Shown: in pieces, positions 24,182-34,034 of the stretch
Numbering within the stretch: the first letter of the stretch is position 1
Layout of the letters: each line of letters starts with the position of its first letter
Source: UBA1941 sp046329555
Lineage (GTDB): Bacteria > Bacteroidota > Bacteroidia > Chitinophagales > LD1
Length of the DNA: 64,000 bases
Direction of reading: 5' to 3'
Assembly (NCBI GenBank): GCA_046329555.1
Contig: JAXLUK010000003.1
Location: 186,001-250,000 of the forward strand
The notes under the pieces: model-generated
Database searches by the model: none
What the model saw: the letters and a program-made list of their open reading frames with translations, nothing else
What the model was told of the DNA's origin: nothing
Program-made: the position numbers and the translations under genes

Positions 24182-25507
24182 CTATCTGCCGGGCATCTTC
24201 ATCATTCTTCCGGCGCTGCTCATTTTCTGCATGCTCTTCATCATCTTCTTCATCTCCTCAAACTGCTTAATAAAAGCATTCACTTCCTGAATGGTGTTGC
24301 CGCTGCCTTTGGCCAAACGCACCCTGCGCTTGCCATCCAGCACATCCGGATTTTCGCGCTCTTCAGGTGTCATCGACAAGATGATGGCTTCTACCTTCTT
24401 GAAGGCATCTTCGTTGATATCAACATCCTTCAGGGCCTTGCCCATACCGGGAATCATACCCAGCAAATCTTTCATATTGCCCATCTTCTTGATCTGCGCC
24501 AGTTGCGCCAGAAAATCGTTGAAGTTAAACTGGTTCTTCCTGATCTTGGCTTCCAGCTCGCGGGCTTTTTTCTCATCGTACTGCTCCTGCGCCTTCTCTA
24601 CAAACGAAACAATGTCGCCCATGCCCAGGATACGCGTGGCCATCCGCTCGGGATAGAACACATCCAACGTATCTACCTTCTCGCCAGTGCTCACAAACTT
24701 GATGGGCTTGCCAACCGTGTAACTGATGGTTAGCGCAGCACCGCCGCGCGTATCGCCATCTAACTTGGTTAACACTACCCCATCAAAATTTAACCGATCG
24801 TTGAATGCCTTGGCCGTGTTCACCGCATCCTGACCCGTCATAGAATCAACTACGAATAAAATTTCGGTAGGATGGGTGCGCTCCTTTACCCGGGCAATTT
24901 CATTCATCATTTCTTCATCCACTGCCAATCGGCCTGCGGTATCAATAATCACCACATCGCAGCCATCGGCTTTAGCCCTGGCAATGCCGTTCTCGGCAAT
25001 CTGCACCGGATTCTTGTTTTCTTTTTCGCTATAAACCGGGATGCCAATTTTCTCACCCAACACGATCAACTGATCAATAGCCGCCGGACGGTACACGTCG
25101 CCAGCTACCATCAGCGGTTTTTTGAACTTTTTGGTTTTCAGGTAATGCGCCAGCTTGTGCGTAAACGTGGTTTTACCCGAGCCTTGCAAACCGGCAATCA
25201 GCACTACGGCCGGACCGCCCTTCACATTAAAATCAGCCGCCTGACCGCCCATGAGTTTGGTCAGCTCATCGTGCATAATTTTGGTAATCAACTGGCCGGG
25301 AGAAACAGCTGTAAGCACTTGTTGCCCCATCGCCTGCTCTTTCACCGTATCGGTAAAATCCTTGGCAATTTTGTAGTTCACATCGGCATCTACCAACGCG
25401 CGGCGGATTTCTTTCATGGTTTCCGCCACATTCAGTTCTGTAATTTTTCCCTGGCCCTTCAGCGTTTTAAACGCGCCTTCCAGTTTCTCCTGTAAATTCT
25501 CAAACAT
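24182..25507 (-). CDS. ffh: Signal recognition particle protein Ffh
   Basis: 441 residues, full length. An N-terminal helical bundle (1-90), then the GTPase domain with G1 loop GLQGSGKT (106-113), DTAGR, TKLDGD and the SRP insertion typical of the family, then the methionine-rich M domain (from about 330; FEEMKKMMKSMQKM, MMKMPGR). It binds 4.5S RNA and signal sequences and targets ribosomes to the membrane with FtsY. Transcribed alone: the upstream operon ends in a terminator just before it, and a TATCTTCG promoter-like box lies 6 nt before the ATG. Confidence 0.97.
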   Translation of the reverse strand: MFENLQEKLEGAFKTLKGQGKITELNVAETMKEIRRALVDADVNYKIAKDFTDTVKEQAMGQQVLTAVSPGQLITKIMHDELTKLMGGQAADFNVKGGPAVVLIAGLQGSGKTTFTHKLAHYLKTKKFKKPLMVAGDVYRPAAIDQLIVLGEKIGIPVYSEKENKNPVQIAENGIARAKADGCDVVIIDTAGRLAVDEEMMNEIARVKERTHPTEILFVVDSMTGQDAVNTAKAFNDRLNFDGVVLTKLDGDTRGGAALTISYTVGKPIKFVSTGEKVDTLDVFYPERMATRILGMGDIVSFVEKAQEQYDEKKARELEAKIRKNQFNFNDFLAQLAQIKKMGNMKDLLGMIPGMGKALKDVDINEDAFKKVEAIILSMTPEERENPDVLDGKRRVRLAKGSGNTIQEVNAFIKQFEEMKKMMKSMQKMSSAGRMMKMPGR

Positions 25508-25513
25508 AGCGCG

Positions 25514-25521
25514 CGAAGATA
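25514..25521 (-). promoter_or_regulatory. TATCTTCG box before ffh
   Basis: One mismatch to the Bacteroidota -7 consensus TAnnTTTG, only 6 nt before the ffh ATG, so the transcript would be nearly leaderless. No TTG is evident at the -33 position. Confidence 0.35.
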
Positions 25522-25556
25522 AAAAAAGATGGCCGAGGAATTCGATCCCCCGGCCA
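25520..25556 (-). terminator. Intrinsic terminator of the GlmU-like/tpiA/prmA/1700-aa operon
   Basis: On the minus strand TGGCCGGGG pairs with CCTCGGCCA (9 bp, one G-T) across a 9-nt loop, followed by TCTTTTTTT. It lies 35 bp after the stop at 25591 and immediately upstream of ffh. Confidence 0.85.
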
Positions 25557-25590
25557 CGTTTTTAAACAGATCTTATACTGCAATAACCGC

Positions 25591-28500
25591 CTATGGTTCA
25601 GGTGCTTCTTCCGAACCTTTTTTCTTTTTCTTCTTCTCTTTTGGTTTTTCCTCAGCGGGAGCGCCATTCGCATCAGTGCCGTTAGCCGGAGCCGCTTCTT
25701 CTTTTGGCTTGCCGTTATCTTTCGGCTTCGTTTCTTCAGCCGGCGCCGCATCTTTAACCGGAGCATCAGTTCCCGGCGCTGCCTCTTCCTCTTTTTTCTT
25801 CTTCTTTTCCTTTGGTTTCGGCTCTTCGGCAGGTGGGGCATCAGTGCCTGATGGCTCAGCCGGTGCAGCCGTCTCTTCGTCTTTTTTCTTCTTCTTTTTC
25901 TTCTCCTCTTTAGCTGGTGCTGATGCCGAAGAATCTTTTGGCGTCTCTACGGCCGCAGGTTTCTCAGGCGCAGCAGGCGTAACCGTCTTCTCTGGGGCAA
26001 CAGGCGCCGGAGCGGCTGCAGCAGAATCTTTAGGTGCCTTAGCAGGCTCAGCTACTTTTACCGCAGGTGTTGTGGTCTTGGTAGAATCTTTCACCACAGG
26101 CGCTGATGCCTTAGTGCTGTCTTTTGTCAGCGGCTTAGGCGCTACTTTAGCTGTAGAATCCTTTACGGCAGGTTTAGGCTTGATGTAGGCCTTTTCTGCC
26201 GGCATGGTAGGATTCACTTTTTCCTTCATCGCTTCAACAAAAGTTTCGCGGTTAATGCTGGAACCTAAATTGTAGGAGAAAAAGCGGTTGTTTTCTCCCG
26301 TCACCCGACGCTTATCAGGAGGCAAGGAAGCAATCATTCTGTTTACATCATCGTAAGAAGAAAGAATGCCCAAATTGCCCGGGTGATATTCAAAGAAGAA
26401 CCATTCGTTGGCACCGGTTTTCAAATAAATATTGAAGTAATCCTGCCCCGGGTGTAAACCAATTTCAATGTAACCATCCAATCGTTTATGAATGCCCTTC
26501 TCTCCTACAAATGCCAATCCGATTTTACCGAATGAGCGCAGCGTTACATCAACGGAATCATATACAAAATTGACATCACTGAAAATGAAGGAATGTTTCA
26601 ATCCGGCAGGCCGCACAAACTGCGGTGCCGTTTCAAAAGCCGCAAAAGCCTTTTCATCCGCTTTCTTATCAGCCAGATTATTCCAAATCATCTTAAACCG
26701 ATCGGTTTCATAGTTGATGTCGGAAAGATCCGTATTGTCGTTAAACATGATGGTCTGCAACTTCTCATCAAACGCCTTATTGTCGATGCGGATATCAATA
26801 CCGAAAGTCATGTTAAACAACATGTTCTTGGTATTCAGATCGCCTTCTACTGTTCCGGCGGCGAATGATTTCAGCAGCCCGAAATCGGCGCCCAGGCTCA
26901 TTAATCCTTCGCCCTTAAACGTTCCTTTAGCATCGTTGTAGCGGAGCACGGTGCCGCGCAGTGAGCCGCCCTTTAGTTTTTCTTCATCACCGAAAAGGTA
27001 TTCGCCAGTTTTAGGATGCTGCATCACCACCCCGGCGGTACGCAGAATATGCGGGTCATTAAAATTCTGCATCGGTGCCAATAGCGTCACATAAGCGCCG
27101 GGGGTTTCCTGCGAGCGATTGACCAAAATACCGGCGGCCACTTTGTTATTATCGGCATTGCGCGTGAGCGAGTCGTAATGCAGGAATAAGGTATCTGGAT
27201 TCACATCTTCCGCAATACGGAAATCGCTGGTAACGGCATTCGGATTATTAAAATGAAGTTGGGCTGCGCCCTTCATGAACAGGTCGCGGTTGCGACCAAA
27301 CAACGTTACATCACCTCGGTAGGTCACATTAGGGTAGATGTAGAATTTGTCGGAATCAACTGGTGCTCCCTTGGCCACTAAACTCCAATCGGTAAACTTG
27401 TTTTTGTTTTTATCCTCAAAACTCTCGCGCTGACAGCTGATATTATCGAATTGAATGAGTTGATCTTTGTGATCCTTGGTTGAAAACTTGTAGGTGCCGC
27501 TGCCTTTCAATTCAGCTTTGCTGATGATATTCACGTTACAGTTCTCTAATTTATGTTTTGCCGTGATGGTATCTACTACGATGGTGGCTTTCTTCAACTC
27601 ATCCAACCTGGCTTCACCCTGAATGGTAACCACGCCGCTATCGGGAATCACTTTCGCATCAGCCACTAAAATATAAGGCACTTGTTCTACCCGCAACACC
27701 GCCGTTTGCAGATTATAGGTGGCGCGCTTGCCCAAAAACTTTAAGCCAAGCTGTGCGGCGCGGGTACTTACAAACTCTTCTCCAGGACCTGGAGGCGCTT
27801 TGAAATCCAGGATTTTCTGTTCCATGTACCACTTGAATTCCTTGATGTTTGTTTGGAAATTGTTGTAAGCAAAATCGGTGGGCACATTGGGCAAATTGGA
27901 TTTGAAATCGCCGATGTGCGTTTTAAAGTCGATATAGGCTTTAACGTTAGGCGTTTTAAAAGTGACCTTATCACCAGAAGTAGATTTGATATTCATTTCT
28001 GCCGTATCGGCTGTCATCACTTCCGTCTTGAAATTAAATTCCTTGGAATTCACTAAGGCTTCTTTTGAATCCAGCGAGCCGCCGCCTTTCAATCCGCCGC
28101 TGGTTAATACCATATTCCCTTTAAATTCCGTTTGATTTTCATATAGCGAGAAGGCCTTGTCTTTCACGCCATAAATCATCATGCTGTCTCGCTTTGTTTT
28201 CCAGAATATAGTATTTCCGGCACTGGAAACTTCGGGTGTCTTGACTCCGTCGTAAGTTTTGGCAATGTGAAAGGTATCTGCCACGGCTTTCAAACTATCC
28301 GGGAAAAACTGAATGCCCTTAGCATCGAAATCAGCCGTAAGGTGCTTGATATGCCCCGAACCAGAAAGTCCGTCGTGATTCAACTTGATGTCGCCGGTGT
28401 AATTTCCATTCGTACCATATAATGCCAGCCCGGCGGGATCGCTGGTGATTTCAAAACCCAGCGACAAATCAGGCATGATATGCAACTTCTGCGGAATATC

Positions 28501-30693
28501 GGGAAAGATGCCCCCTGAAACAAACTTTCCTTTCCAGTTAATTACCGAAGGCGTAAACGCGTTCAAACTGTCTAACTTAAATGGTTCTAATTCGAAATAA
28601 AAATCCTTGCGCTTATAAGCACCGCCGCCAATATGCGGGTCTTCATAGGTGGCATACGACTTTTCGCGACTAGTCAGTTTAGGGAACTGCAATAGCCTGC
28701 TTCTGCCCGATTTATTAATCGGCGCATCCACCTCCAGCAACCCTTTCACACCTTCGATATTGGTATTCAGCGTGGCCAGTTTAGGCTGCCCATATTCATC
28801 GTACTTACCTTCAAGCGGAATATTAATCCGCAGCGAGTCGAGGTTGGTAAAATCGAAGGTAAAAGGCGAATAATCAAACTTGTAATTCTTTCCGAAGAAA
28901 TCTAATCGGCCGCCATAAATGACGCCATCAAATTCCATATCGCGGTCTTTCATCAACTTTACACTGTTGTTGTTTGGAAACGCTACCACGCCTGCCGTAT
29001 CGCTAATTGGAATAACTTTCACGCCCTTCAGCTCCACTGCATTTTGACTGAGATTGATATAATCTACTCCATCTTTTGGAATTGATTTCAAATGCAGAAT
29101 ATCGTAATCAATCTTCTTGGCATTTGACATCACATAGTTCAACACTTTATCGCGCATGGTTACAATTCCCGTAGGTTCATCATACAAAATGAATCCATCC
29201 TGAACCAATTGATAATACAGCGATTTGCACTGTTCTTCTGTCAAATGAGGATCAATAGCTTTCGCTAAATCGGTAGAATTCAGTTCCCGGCTACCGGTTT
29301 TTTCATACTGCCGTTTGATAATCGATAATGGTTCATAAGAACCCACGCCCTGAACTTTTCTGATACGCTCTTTATCGAAGAAATTATTCGACTCAAAGTT
29401 TGAGCCCACCTGCCCAACACCATTCAGGGTGCGCAATTGCATACGCGGTGAATCCAGATTCCAGAAAATGGCATCAACATCAAATTCATAGTTATGATAA
29501 GAATCGAAAAACTTCGATTTTGAAATTCCCGATTCACCCCGAAGCAGGCGCACTTCATTATTTCGGGCTTTGTACGTCAGAATTAATTCGGGATGATAAA
29601 TGGTGTCATTACTGTTGAACAAAATGACTTCCGCCTTAGGCGAACTAATTTCTTCCCCTTTTTTGATGGAAAAATTGAGTGAGCGTGCATTAATCACCTT
29701 TGATTTGTCGCTCTTAAAGAAGGTCACTGTTGCTTTCGATTCCGGCGTACCATAACCCATCACTTTATTGCCCCACAATCCAAAGTTGCCGGTAAACGAA
29801 CAATGCGGCACCACATCCTTCAAGGTAATGGCATCACCTCTGGAGTCAAAACGCGGATAGGAAGAAGTTGAATCGCCATCAGCTACAAACTTATTAGTGT
29901 ACCTGCCGGAAAGCGGCGTAGGGAAAAAATCTTTGTAATAAAATTCTACGGTATCAATAGAAAACTGGAAATTATCGTAGTTAATATTGTAGTCAGATTT
30001 TACTAACGCATAAACAGAAGAAGCAGGCAATTTATTTCTGGCCCAGTCGAGCTTACCAAAACGTCCTATCCATTTATTTTCTGCCGGCGAAAAATCGCCG
30101 CGCGTTTCTTTAATCACCAGCGTATCGCTACTGGTATAGCCGTACAAATTCATGTTTGAGGGATAGCGCAGCAGGGCTTTTCCTCCCTCATAAACCAAGG
30201 TGTAGTTTTTAGAATCAGAAAGCCACATTTTACTGGAAGTGGCATACATGGCGCCTTTATTGGCAAAGGCTACCGAAAACTCCATAAACTTCTGATAGTC
30301 CTTATTGTCGCCCTTTCGTTGGTTTACCGCCAATTCCTGCGCTACCTTACTCCAATTGGCAAACTGTTCTGCACTCACCTTGTTCTTTCCAAACCCGACA
30401 GCAGCATTCACAAAAGCGGTGAAGTACGGATTGGGCGTCATTTGTCGCTGCGACATCACATTGGCCGTAGCCGCCATCTGCTGTAACATACCATCAGTGA
30501 TGGCGGCACTTTTAACCGCAGCAGCAAAATCATCGGCCGCCTTCATCGCATTTTCCATGTGCGTGCTGCGCAAATACTCTTCCAACGCCTTGGGGAACTT
30601 ATCCCTTTCAGTTGGAAAAACCGGCGGCAGTTGCGCCTTTACCTGAAAACAAACCGCAATGGCTAAAAGTGAAATACTAATTAAACGCTTCAT
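25591..30693 (-). CDS. Very large exported protein of unknown function with a Lys/Pro/Ala-rich tail
   Basis: 1700 residues. Signal peptide MKRLISISLLAIAVCFQVKA. Residues about 30-1480 are rich in short beta-type segments with recurrent statements such as LKGSGTYKF, GEGLMSLGADFG and FKGNMVLTSGG, suggesting stacked beta structure of the kind seen in OstA/LPS-assembly or large periplasmic scaffold proteins; this is analogy only. The last 215 residues are low complexity: repeated KDSTK and APAEE units with poly-Lys runs. The ATG overlaps the prmA stop by 4 bp (ATGA), so it is translationally coupled as the last gene of the operon. I do not recognise the family. Confidence 0.85.
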   Translation of the reverse strand: MKRLISISLLAIAVCFQVKAQLPPVFPTERDKFPKALEEYLRSTHMENAMKAADDFAAAVKSAAITDGMLQQMAATANVMSQRQMTPNPYFTAFVNAAVGFGKNKVSAEQFANWSKVAQELAVNQRKGDNKDYQKFMEFSVAFANKGAMYATSSKMWLSDSKNYTLVYEGGKALLRYPSNMNLYGYTSSDTLVIKETRGDFSPAENKWIGRFGKLDWARNKLPASSVYALVKSDYNINYDNFQFSIDTVEFYYKDFFPTPLSGRYTNKFVADGDSTSSYPRFDSRGDAITLKDVVPHCSFTGNFGLWGNKVMGYGTPESKATVTFFKSDKSKVINARSLNFSIKKGEEISSPKAEVILFNSNDTIYHPELILTYKARNNEVRLLRGESGISKSKFFDSYHNYEFDVDAIFWNLDSPRMQLRTLNGVGQVGSNFESNNFFDKERIRKVQGVGSYEPLSIIKRQYEKTGSRELNSTDLAKAIDPHLTEEQCKSLYYQLVQDGFILYDEPTGIVTMRDKVLNYVMSNAKKIDYDILHLKSIPKDGVDYINLSQNAVELKGVKVIPISDTAGVVAFPNNNSVKLMKDRDMEFDGVIYGGRLDFFGKNYKFDYSPFTFDFTNLDSLRINIPLEGKYDEYGQPKLATLNTNIEGVKGLLEVDAPINKSGRSRLLQFPKLTSREKSYATYEDPHIGGGAYKRKDFYFELEPFKLDSLNAFTPSVINWKGKFVSGGIFPDIPQKLHIMPDLSLGFEITSDPAGLALYGTNGNYTGDIKLNHDGLSGSGHIKHLTADFDAKGIQFFPDSLKAVADTFHIAKTYDGVKTPEVSSAGNTIFWKTKRDSMMIYGVKDKAFSLYENQTEFKGNMVLTSGGLKGGGSLDSKEALVNSKEFNFKTEVMTADTAEMNIKSTSGDKVTFKTPNVKAYIDFKTHIGDFKSNLPNVPTDFAYNNFQTNIKEFKWYMEQKILDFKAPPGPGEEFVSTRAAQLGLKFLGKRATYNLQTAVLRVEQVPYILVADAKVIPDSGVVTIQGEARLDELKKATIVVDTITAKHKLENCNVNIISKAELKGSGTYKFSTKDHKDQLIQFDNISCQRESFEDKNKNKFTDWSLVAKGAPVDSDKFYIYPNVTYRGDVTLFGRNRDLFMKGAAQLHFNNPNAVTSDFRIAEDVNPDTLFLHYDSLTRNADNNKVAAGILVNRSQETPGAYVTLLAPMQNFNDPHILRTAGVVMQHPKTGEYLFGDEEKLKGGSLRGTVLRYNDAKGTFKGEGLMSLGADFGLLKSFAAGTVEGDLNTKNMLFNMTFGIDIRIDNKAFDEKLQTIMFNDNTDLSDINYETDRFKMIWNNLADKKADEKAFAAFETAPQFVRPAGLKHSFIFSDVNFVYDSVDVTLRSFGKIGLAFVGEKGIHKRLDGYIEIGLHPGQDYFNIYLKTGANEWFFFEYHPGNLGILSSYDDVNRMIASLPPDKRRVTGENNRFFSYNLGSSINRETFVEAMKEKVNPTMPAEKAYIKPKPAVKDSTAKVAPKPLTKDSTKASAPVVKDSTKTTTPAVKVAEPAKAPKDSAAAAPAPVAPEKTVTPAAPEKPAAVETPKDSSASAPAKEEKKKKKKKDEETAAPAEPSGTDAPPAEEPKPKEKKKKKEEEAAPGTDAPVKDAAPAEETKPKDNGKPKEEAAPANGTDANGAPAEEKPKEKKKKKKGSEEAPEP

Positions 30694-31526
30694 CCCTGTT
30701 TATCTTTTTTTACTTCAATCATAATCCAACCGTCCTTCCTCAACACGCGCTGCGGCCGAAATCCCGCCGCTGTAGCCGCTTCCAGCACATCGGCTTCATC
30801 TGCAGTTAAAATACCACTTAGTAACAAATGTCCTCCAGAACGCAATAATTTTTCCCAATTATTAAGATTTGGAAGAATCACCCGCCGGTTCACATTCGCA
30901 AAAACATGGTCAAATGTTTCATTCCAGGTAAAATTATCATCGCCTAAAATGACTTCAATTGGCGCAGCGACATCATTCCGCTCCGCATTCTCGCGCGCAT
31001 TTTCTGCTGCCCATTCCTCATGATCAATAGCCACGGCGCGCTTTACGCCAAGCTTTGCCGCCAAAATGGCCAACACCCCGGTGCCACTGCCAAAATCAAG
31101 CACCGAAGCGCCCTGCATCGGAACATCCAACATGGCTTCAACCATTAACGCGGTGGTGGCGTGATGCCCGGTGCCAAACGACATCTTCGGCTCAATCACT
31201 AACTCATATTCAGCACCCAGCGGCTGGTGAAAAGGCGCTCTGATGCCAACCCGGCCAGCTATCATCACCGGTTGAAACTGACTTTCCCAGGTGGCATTCC
31301 AGTTTTGCTGCTCCATCACTTCTTTCCTCACCGGAACTTCCGCTAATCCGTATTGCTGCAACGCTTCTGCTATAACCGTTGGCCGTTCCGCATCTGCTGC
31401 AACAAACGCAGCCAATATCCCGGTACGCTCTTCAAAACTATCAAAACCCACTTCTGCCAGAACGCCAATCAATAACTGCCGTGCGGCCTCATCTGAGGTG
31501 GCAAATTCATAACTGATATACCTCAT
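30690..31526 (-). CDS. prmA: Ribosomal protein L11 methyltransferase
   Basis: 278 residues. SAM-dependent methyltransferase core with motif I LDFGSGTGVLAILAAKLG, acidic post-I residue in AVAIDHEEWA and the family signature PKMSFGTGHHATT. PrmA trimethylates ribosomal protein L11. Starts in a 4-bp ATGA overlap with tpiA and ends in another with the large exported protein, so the three are coupled. The length is slightly shorter than the E. coli protein, which is normal in Bacteroidota. Confidence 0.95.
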   Translation of the reverse strand: MRYISYEFATSDEAARQLLIGVLAEVGFDSFEERTGILAAFVAADAERPTVIAEALQQYGLAEVPVRKEVMEQQNWNATWESQFQPVMIAGRVGIRAPFHQPLGAEYELVIEPKMSFGTGHHATTALMVEAMLDVPMQGASVLDFGSGTGVLAILAAKLGVKRAVAIDHEEWAAENARENAERNDVAAPIEVILGDDNFTWNETFDHVFANVNRRVILPNLNNWEKLLRSGGHLLLSGILTADEADVLEAATAAGFRPQRVLRKDGWIMIEVKKDKQG

Positions 31527-32272
31527 GATGCTGCGTGAATAATTGCTGTAAAATCCTCTGCTTTAAGGGAGGCGCCGCCAACCAAACCGCCATCTACATC
31601 GGGCTGCGTAAACAACGCCGCCGCATTGCCGGCAGTAACGCTGCCGCCGTATAAAATGCGCACTTGTTGGGCAACATCAGCACCGTAGCGCCAGTTCAAT
31701 TGCTTGCGAATGAAGGCGTGCATTTCCTGCGCCTGCCCGGGCGTGGCCGTTAAACCGGTACCGATTGCCCAAACCGGCTCATAGGCAATCACCACTTGCT
31801 GCATCGCCTCTTCACTTAATGCAAACAAACTTTCTTCCAACTGCTTCATCACATAATTTTCCTGCTGTTCAGCCAAACGAACCTCGCGCGGTTCGCCACA
31901 ACAAAAAACCGGATGTAGGCCGTAACTCATCGCCACTTGCAATTTCGTCTTCAGCAATTCATGGTCCTCATGAAAATATTGCCGGCGTTCACTATGCCCA
32001 ATCAAAACATGACTAACCCCAATTGATTGTAACATAGGCGCCGAAATTTCTCCTGTAAAAGCACCGTTCTCCCGATCGCATAAATTCTGCGCGCCGTATT
32101 GAATGGGCTTCCCCACTGTGGCAGCAATCAACTCGGTGAGATACACAAAGGGAGGAAATAAAATCACTTCAGCCTGGGCCTCGGTGTCCCGTAAAGCCAT
32201 AGCCAACTGAAGCGCTTCATTCCTGCGCAAATTCATTTTCCAGTTACCGGCTGCAATCTTTCTTCGTTTCAT
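31523..32272 (-). CDS. tpiA: Triosephosphate isomerase
   Basis: 249 residues. All catalytic residues are visible: Lys12 (GNWKMN), His93 (IGHSERR), Glu165 (AYEPVWAIGTG), and the phosphate loop GGSVTAGNA. Interconverts dihydroxyacetone phosphate and glyceraldehyde-3-phosphate in glycolysis. Three bases separate it from the GlmU-like gene upstream. Confidence 0.97.
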   Translation of the reverse strand: MKRRKIAAGNWKMNLRRNEALQLAMALRDTEAQAEVILFPPFVYLTELIAATVGKPIQYGAQNLCDRENGAFTGEISAPMLQSIGVSHVLIGHSERRQYFHEDHELLKTKLQVAMSYGLHPVFCCGEPREVRLAEQQENYVMKQLEESLFALSEEAMQQVVIAYEPVWAIGTGLTATPGQAQEMHAFIRKQLNWRYGADVAQQVRILYGGSVTAGNAAALFTQPDVDGGLVGGASLKAEDFTAIIHAAS

Positions 32273-32275
32273 AAA

Positions 32276-33472
32276 TTACTTTCTGTACTGCGCTTCGCGC
32301 TCATAAACTTCTTTTAAAATCGCTATCTCGCCGTCTGACAAAACCAAACCACGGCGCTCCATCATGCGCTGGGCTACTTCCAGCGCCTTTTCAAACTGGA
32401 AAGTGCGCAACCACTTCGCTCCTCCCCAACTAAATCCGGGTATAAACTTCGGCGGAAAATCACCCCCGAAAACATTCGCGCTCACCCCAACTACCGTTCC
32501 GGTGTTGAACATGGTATTGATGCCACTTTTGGCGTGATCGCCCATAATCATCCCGTGAAACTGCAATCCCGTTTCGCGGTAGCCGCCATCAACATAACTC
32601 CACACATCCACATCGCCATAATTGTTTTTTAAATTGGAGGTGTTGGTATCGGCACCCAAATTACACCACTCACCTATCACGGTATTCCCAATAAAACCAT
32701 CATGACCTTTATTGCTGTAACCAAACAACACACTGTTGCTGATTTCGCCGCCTACCTTACAATGTGGCCCAATGGTGGTAGGCCCATAAATCTTGGCACC
32801 CATTTTTACGCCGCCGTGATCGCACAGTGCAAAGGGCCCGCGTATCATACTGCCTTCCATCACTTCCGATTCCGCACCTAAATAAATGGGGCCACTCTTC
32901 GTATTAAAAATAGCCCCTTCTGCTACCGCGCCCGGCTCCACAAAAATCAAGGAAGCATCGCCAATCACCCGATTGCTGTCCGATAAAGGCGCAGATTTCC
33001 TGCCCTCCGTCAAACTTTCCATATCGGCGCGAATGGCCCATCCGTTCTCACTGAATAACTGATGTACCTGTTGCAACCGCTTCAGTGAACCACGGTATTC
33101 CTGCTGGGCAAAGCCGTGTGCCAGCGCTTCCAGATTGTCGAAATTTAATTGCCGACGGGCGCTGATAAATGCCACTGGCAAGCGCTCGTGCACCAGTAGC
33201 GTATCCTCTGGCAACGCCTCAATAGCCTGCCACAGCGCAGCATCCGGCCATACACTGCCATTCACATAAACGTGCTTTTCGGCAGACGAAGGGAAAGGAA
33301 ACTTGCCTGATAAATAACCCTCACTTAGTGTCAAGGTAGACGCGCCACTTTGCCGCTCCCACTTCTCGCGCAGCGAAGTGATGCCCCAACGGCAATCAGC
33401 CACGGGCCGCGTATGGGTGAGCGGCAATAATTCTTTACGATTTTTTAGCAGATCAAATAATACCACAGCCAT
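32276..33472 (-). CDS. GlmU family protein (nucleotidyltransferase plus left-handed beta-helix)
   Basis: Start placed at 33472 (MAVVLFDLLKNRKELLPLTH), where family similarity starts; the longer frame to 33562 would overlap the divergent DUF1573 gene. 398 residues. The N-terminal half is a reduced sugar-nucleotidyltransferase-like domain (RPVADCRWGI) that lacks an obvious GxGTRM loop. The C-terminal half is a hexapeptide-repeat helix (SGPIYLGAESEVMEGSMIRG, GPTTIGPHCKVGGEISNSVL). Bacteroidota proteins of this type are annotated as GlmU-like; a role in UDP-GlcNAc or related cell-wall sugar synthesis is likely but unproven. First gene of the tpiA-prmA operon. Confidence 0.85.
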   Translation of the reverse strand: MAVVLFDLLKNRKELLPLTHTRPVADCRWGITSLREKWERQSGASTLTLSEGYLSGKFPFPSSAEKHVYVNGSVWPDAALWQAIEALPEDTLLVHERLPVAFISARRQLNFDNLEALAHGFAQQEYRGSLKRLQQVHQLFSENGWAIRADMESLTEGRKSAPLSDSNRVIGDASLIFVEPGAVAEGAIFNTKSGPIYLGAESEVMEGSMIRGPFALCDHGGVKMGAKIYGPTTIGPHCKVGGEISNSVLFGYSNKGHDGFIGNTVIGEWCNLGADTNTSNLKNNYGDVDVWSYVDGGYRETGLQFHGMIMGDHAKSGINTMFNTGTVVGVSANVFGGDFPPKFIPGFSWGGAKWLRTFQFEKALEVAQRMMERRGLVLSDGEIAILKEVYEREAQYRK

Positions 33473-33506
33473 GTGCGGCAAAGTAGGAAATTTTAATTTC
33501 GTGGCA

Positions 33507-34034
33507 ATGAAATACGTGAACACCGTTTTGTTAATCGCGCTGGTTGCCGGCATGGGCGTCAACTTTTACTTCGATTATAAACACCATAAAGAAGTGCTTC
33601 AGATTGTAAAGTCAGTTCAATTACAAGAAGACATTGAGCCGGCGGCTTATCAGGCCAGTCCGTTCGACCATAAAGTAACCGTGCAAAACATCGAGGAAGA
33701 AGAAATTCCCAAAGGTCCGCCTACAGCCATCACCTTCGCGCGTACCGATCACGATTTCGGCACCATTAAAGAAGGTGGTACGTACAAAACGACATTCCAA
33801 TTTACCAACACCGGCAAAAATGATTTGATCATCAGCGAAGCCTTGGGCTCTTGCGGCTGCACAGTGCCAACCTGGCCTGAAGAACCCATTAAACCCGGAC
33901 AAACCGCCGAGATAAAAGTACAGTTTGATGCTACCGATAAATTAGGGAAACAACTGAAAACTGTTACGGTAACCGCTAACACGCAACCATCGAAACATCA
34001 ACTGTTGATTCACGCCAATGTGATTGAACCATGA
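33507..34034 (+). CDS. DUF1573 domain protein, exported
   Basis: Start placed at 33507 (MKYVNTVLLIALVAGMGVNF), which gives an N-terminal signal or anchor; the longer frame overlaps the divergent gene. 175 residues. The domain from about 85 has the DUF1573 pattern HDFGTIKEGGTYKTTFQFTN and SCGCTVPTWP with paired cysteines. DUF1573 is an ASPM/immunoglobulin-like fold common on Bacteroidota envelope proteins, function unknown. The stop overlaps the ruvX start by 4 bp. Confidence 0.85.
   Translation: MKYVNTVLLIALVAGMGVNFYFDYKHHKEVLQIVKSVQLQEDIEPAAYQASPFDHKVTVQNIEEEEIPKGPPTAITFARTDHDFGTIKEGGTYKTTFQFTNTGKNDLIISEALGSCGCTVPTWPEEPIKPGQTAEIKVQFDATDKLGKQLKTVTVTANTQPSKHQLLIHANVIEP

Noticed and set aside
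24872..26188. 207- and 219-codon plus-strand ORFs opposite ffh and the 1700-residue gene
   Set aside because: Shadows. The second is poly-Phe/Ser/Ala, the antisense reading of the Lys/Glu-rich tail.
33473..33562. Extended N-terminus of the GlmU-like protein and of the DUF1573 protein
   Set aside because: The two extensions overlap head to head; both proteins have natural starts at 33472 and 33507.
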